A DNA stretch of 64,000 nt from Notospermus geniculatus (lineage: Eukaryota > Nemertea > Pilidiophora > Heteronemertea > Lineidae). The position numbers and the translations under genes were made by a program. The notes below the pieces were generated by a model, which saw nothing but the letters and a program-made list of their open reading frames with translations, had not been told where the DNA came from and made no database searches. The stretch covers positions 131,347 through 195,346 of the forward strand of contig NMRB01001193.1 in the NCBI GenBank assembly GCA_002633025.1. Direction: 5' to 3'. Of this stretch, positions 61,601-64,000 are shown piece by piece. The number at the start of each line of letters is the position of its first letter. The first letter of the stretch is position 1.

Positions 61601-63481
61601 CTTTCTTTTTATTGCCAATACCAGTACCTACCATAAAGATCATCAGCATACAACATTGCGAGTTTGGAAAGACTCCCACTCTCAACCAGTTTCAACCGGC
61701 CGATTTTGTGCTCTCCTATCATCACAAACATTCTTATGACATCATCAACGATTGCTTTATCCATTACAGGATCTTCTGAATCACTACAAAATGGAGAAAA
61801 TTGATGTGATTAGAACATCCTGAAAATCTATTATTTTTAAAAAAGTAACATCTACAATTCTTTTCATTACAATTCTTACAATTACATTTCATTACAATTC
61901 TTACAATTCTTTTCATTAACTTTTTAATGTGTCATTCTGAGATTGATGTGACGGTATCTCTTGACATTTCTGACCTGTCACAGCAAAATGAGTTGTTATG
62001 CGCCGGAAAGAAGACCGAAGATGACACCTGAGAACAACTGCAGAAATGGACAAAGTTAAATTCCACAATGGGCAGACAATGCTGAAATCAACAAACCGTT
62101 GGTTCACATGGTTCTTCTCCCTGGCAAAGCAAAAAAATCAATAATTTTTCAATGACTTTTGAAGGGCTGTTTCCGAACTTTTCAAGGATTTTTGGTACAC
62201 TGACAGAAGATTTTTGCGAAGAAATAAGTCCTAAAATCACAACATACTGGTAATCACGCAGGCCAGACTCGAGAAAATAAAGGAAGAAACACAAGTAATC
62301 AAGGACTTTCAATAACTCTGACAAAAGTTGCGCAGAATTAAAGCACTTTTCAAGGCCCTTGGAGGCAAATAGCAAAATTCAATGATAATCAAGGTTTTCA
62401 AGGATGTGTATGAACCCTGGGTTCACCTTGGGTCTTCTTCTGTGCGCATTCCGAATCATTTTGCTGTCACGGGTGACAAATTCTCCACTCACCTCAAATC
62501 TAAACTCAGTAATTCTCCCATCATTGGCACGAGTTCAAGGAGTTCTGGATCAACCATCTGAAATTATAACAGTGCAGAAGTAAAAAATGCCAAAGATTTA
62601 TCTTTTTTCACAATAAATCACAGAAGGAATAGGAAATCAAGTGGGAAAACTGTGACTATGTCCCAGGGAATTTCTTACGCCAAAGATTGTTTATTGTTTA
62701 GCAATGAGGAACCCGCCGAACTACGCCACGACGTGGCGCTGTCACTGTAAGACCCGGAAGTCCTGTTTTCTAACAGTATTTCCATTTACTTCTTGCCCCA
62801 AAATAAACCACTCTGTTTGGTTCAGTTTTGATTAAATTACACTGCCCTATTTCATGTTCAAAGTTGTCCATATATCGACCACTGCTCTGTTTCGTCAGAA
62901 ATGCCACAGGATGCCAATATTCACAACGTCTTTGGGGAAAATTTGCATGGAAAATTGTGTAGAAAAATGTACTACACATGCTTTGACGGCGCAACGTCAA
63001 CAGCGAGAAAAGTGACGTCAGTACGTCATTCGGGTCTTATGCTTGGTGCGCCATCTGCAGTCATGCAGGTTCCCCATTTACCCACCAGATCTTGGTCATC
63101 ACTACATAAACTGGTCAAGAGAGTCAGAGCCAAAGATTTGAAGATATTTCTTGGACAACCTTCTGGTACGGATGCTGAAAGGAAAAGAAAAGTAGAATGT
63201 ATCATCTTAATCAATCACGATCCTGGTACCGGTACCGGTAACTCATGATGATTTCTGCCATCAAGCCATGCTATTGAAGATTCCATAGACAACAGTAAAG
63301 GTGTTATCAAAATATAATCTTTGGCAATTTCCTCAGAGAATTAAACCCCCTTTCAAAATCAACGACATTCAGCATCATCACCTGTTTTAATCAATCTTTT
63401 GATGAACTTGAATCCAACAGCATCTATGATTCTTTTCCTGGTCTCCGCATCACGTTGTTCCTCTTTCACTACTTTTGTCAC
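58401..63481 (-). CDS. NCDN: Neurochondrin (N-terminal exon outside window)
   Basis: Neurochondrin is a cytoplasmic, leucine-rich ARM/HEAT-like protein linked in vertebrates to neurite outgrowth, CaMKII inhibition and receptor signalling. Exons in transcript order: 63481-63382, 63174-63086, 62557-62493, 61783-61632, 61243-61110, 60927-60789, 60626-60457, 60204-60028, 59800-59685, 59466-59126, 58945-58712, 58624-58401. They total 1941 nt with consistent phases, 646 visible residues plus stop. Human NCDN is about 729 aa, so roughly 60-80 residues are missing upstream. Diagnostic motifs are [64 protein letters not shown] and [13 protein letters not shown]. It is transcribed towards STXBP4. Confidence 0.96.
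58712..58945 (-). CDS. NCDN: NCDN exon
   Basis: Phase 1 to 1. It encodes [20 protein letters not shown] and [17 protein letters not shown]. Confidence 0.96.
59126..59466 (-). CDS. NCDN: NCDN exon (longest)
   Basis: Phase 2 to 1. It encodes [20 protein letters not shown] and [20 protein letters not shown], then a leucine-rich helix pair. Confidence 0.97.
59685..59800 (-). CDS. NCDN: NCDN exon
   Basis: Phase 0 to 2. It encodes [20 protein letters not shown] and [18 protein letters not shown], nearly identical to vertebrate NCDN over [12 protein letters not shown]. Confidence 0.97.
60028..60204 (-). CDS. NCDN: NCDN exon
   Basis: Phase 0 to 0, 59 codons. It encodes [20 protein letters not shown] and [20 protein letters not shown]. 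Confidence 0.93.
60457..60626 (-). CDS. NCDN: NCDN exon: family signature
   Basis: Phase 1 to 0. It encodes [20 protein letters not shown] and [20 protein letters not shown], the most diagnostic neurochondrin stretch. Confidence 0.97.
60789..60927 (-). CDS. NCDN: NCDN exon
   Basis: Phase 0 to 1. It encodes [20 protein letters not shown] and [14 protein letters not shown]. Confidence 0.93.
61110..61243 (-). CDS. NCDN: NCDN exon
   Basis: Phase 1 to 0. It encodes [20 protein letters not shown] and [16 protein letters not shown]. Donor GTATGT was chosen so that the phase-0 next exon joins. Confidence 0.9.
61377..61554. mobile_element. Hairpin element, family B copy 3
   Basis: AAGAAGTCAATCTCCAGAATTC...TTTCGACCCCAACCGGGG with arms of about 85 bp that are almost perfectly complementary, the longest and cleanest stem of the family. 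It sits in an NCDN intron. Confidence 0.88.
61632..61783 (-). CDS. NCDN: NCDN exon
   Basis: Phase 2 to 1. It encodes [20 protein letters not shown] and a helix ending [11 protein letters not shown]. Confidence 0.92.
61972..62477. mobile_element. Family E copy 2, split by a later insertion
   Basis: The flanks match 3178-3376 (CAATGGGCAGACAATGCTGAAATCAAC, GGGTCTTCTTCTGTGCGCATTCC). The intervening 62116-62425 is unrelated and ends AAGGATGTGTATGAACCCTGG. Confidence 0.65.
62493..62557 (-). CDS. NCDN: NCDN exon
   Basis: Phase 0 to 2. It encodes [20 protein letters not shown]. Confidence 0.88.
63086..63174 (-). CDS. NCDN: NCDN exon
   Basis: Phase 1 to 0. It encodes [20 protein letters not shown] and SLCSDDQDL. 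Donor GTGGGT was preferred to the GTAAAT four bases on because only it keeps the next exon open. Confidence 0.88.
63382..63481 (-). CDS. NCDN: NCDN exon (first visible)
   Basis: Phase 0 to 1. It encodes [20 protein letters not shown] and [13 protein letters not shown]. It begins at an acceptor, so translation starts beyond the right edge. Confidence 0.94.
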
Positions 63482-63504
63482 CTGAAAAATTAAGTAAATC
63501 GTGA

Positions 63505-63770
63505 TTAAAGCCCCACTGTATTGAATGTGAAAAACGCAAATCATCGCCGCGATTCTCGCACGACGTCACGACGTCAGCGTAGTGTAAAATGTACTACGCT
63601 CTGTCTGAATACATTAGAGCTCTCCCTGCAGTTTTTTCCAATGCGTGCTGAAAACTAGACCTTGATTCTGTGAAGTGCGTATCAGGCAAGCATTTCACGA
63701 GGCTATGGCACCTCTATGTGCACTCTCCGAACTTTTTGAAAATATCGTAAAATTCAATACTGTGGGGTAC
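63505..63770 (-). mobile_element. TTAA-bounded foldback, family H copy 2
   Basis: TTAAAGCCCCACTGTATTGAA at the left and a diverged TTCAATACTGTGGGG at the right; the interior matches 11337-11621 inverted (GAGAGCTC, CCTTGATTCT). Confidence 0.68.
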
Positions 63771-63868
63771 GGTGGCCCATAGAGCTCATTGATGAAAAAT
63801 ATTTACATTTGCAATTTTTTTTCAATTCGATAATTTTTCTTGGGGTTTGTAAAATTTTCAGAAGTTCC

Positions 63869-63998
63869 CACCGCGGTGATAATATTTCCACCGCGGTGAT
63901 AATATTACCACCGCGGTGAAAATGATTTCCACCGCGGTGGGAATGTTTCCACCGCGGTGGAAACGTTTTCACCGCGGTGAGAACTTCCCACCGCGGTG
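63869..63998. repeat. 20-bp array of CACCGCGGTG palindromes
   Basis: Seven identical CACCGCGGTG cores start at 63869, 63889, 63909, 63930, 63950, 63970 and 63989. Spacers differ but keep length (9-11 bases). The array reaches the window edge. Confidence 0.92.
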
Positions 63999-64000
63999 AA

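Noticed and set aside
58401-63481. Assignment of the minus-strand gene to other ARM/HEAT proteins such as SAAL1
   Set aside because: Several long motifs and the exon order match neurochondrin specifically.
63754-63972. 72-codon minus-strand ORF rich in HRGGN/RWK
   Set aside because: Translation of the CACCGCGGTG array.
1-64000. CRISPR arrays, operons, bacterial promoters or phage genes
   Set aside because: The genes have spliceosomal introns and the repeats are eukaryotic; tandem repeats found here are satellites or palindromic arrays without CRISPR-like spacers.

Overview
This is an animal nuclear genome window with introns, one tRNA-derived SINE and dozens of short foldback transposons. 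The reading frames are broken into exons with GT..AG boundaries. The gene content, the mid-range GC and the constant recurrence of the palindromic words AGGCCT and ACCGGT suggest a marine invertebrate deuterostome such as an echinoderm or hemichordate. That placement is an inference; no species can be read from the sequence.

Three protein-coding genes can be reconstructed exon by exon, with splice phases that agree throughout. (1) Plus strand, about 1.07-24.95 kb: an anoctamin (TMEM16) gene whose 5' end lies left of the window. It encodes about 865 visible residues and includes all the core membrane helices. Between 15.8 and 18.7 kb it carries four successive alternative versions of one exon. 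Each encodes transmembrane helix 10 with its I-P-D-x-P motif, and each starts and ends in phase 0. This looks like a cluster of mutually exclusive exons that would exchange the dimer-interface/third-Ca2+-site helix, and I consider it the main discovery here. (2) Plus strand, 31.17-55.16 kb: a complete syntaxin-binding protein 4 (STXBP4/synip) gene, with a PDZ domain, a proline/serine-rich linker, an EF-like segment, coiled coil and C-terminal WW domain. It is 693 aa without two optional exons. A cluster of NRF1-type palindromes at 28.37-28.74 kb is the best promoter candidate. (3) Minus strand, 63.48-58.40 kb: neurochondrin (NCDN), 12 exons and 646 residues visible, with the first exon(s) beyond the right edge. 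STXBP4 and NCDN converge tail to tail.

The introns and intergenic stretches are packed with non-autonomous DNA elements. These include several foldback families bounded by TTAA (piggyBac-like), TA-flanked elements whose ends resemble Tigger/pogo, nested insertions, and hairpin families present in two or three copies. There is also a 22-bp satellite with a 109-bp higher-order period interrupted by a hAT-like insertion, and a regular 20-bp array of CACCGCGGTG palindromes at the right edge. A frameshifted, coding-like relic lies on the minus strand at 35.86-36.25 kb. A 178-base assembly gap sits at 29,382-29,559.

The three genes are not known to work together. Anoctamin acts as a Ca2+-gated channel or lipid scramblase, STXBP4 as an adaptor of vesicle fusion and signalling, and neurochondrin as a cytoplasmic ARM/HEAT-type neuronal protein.
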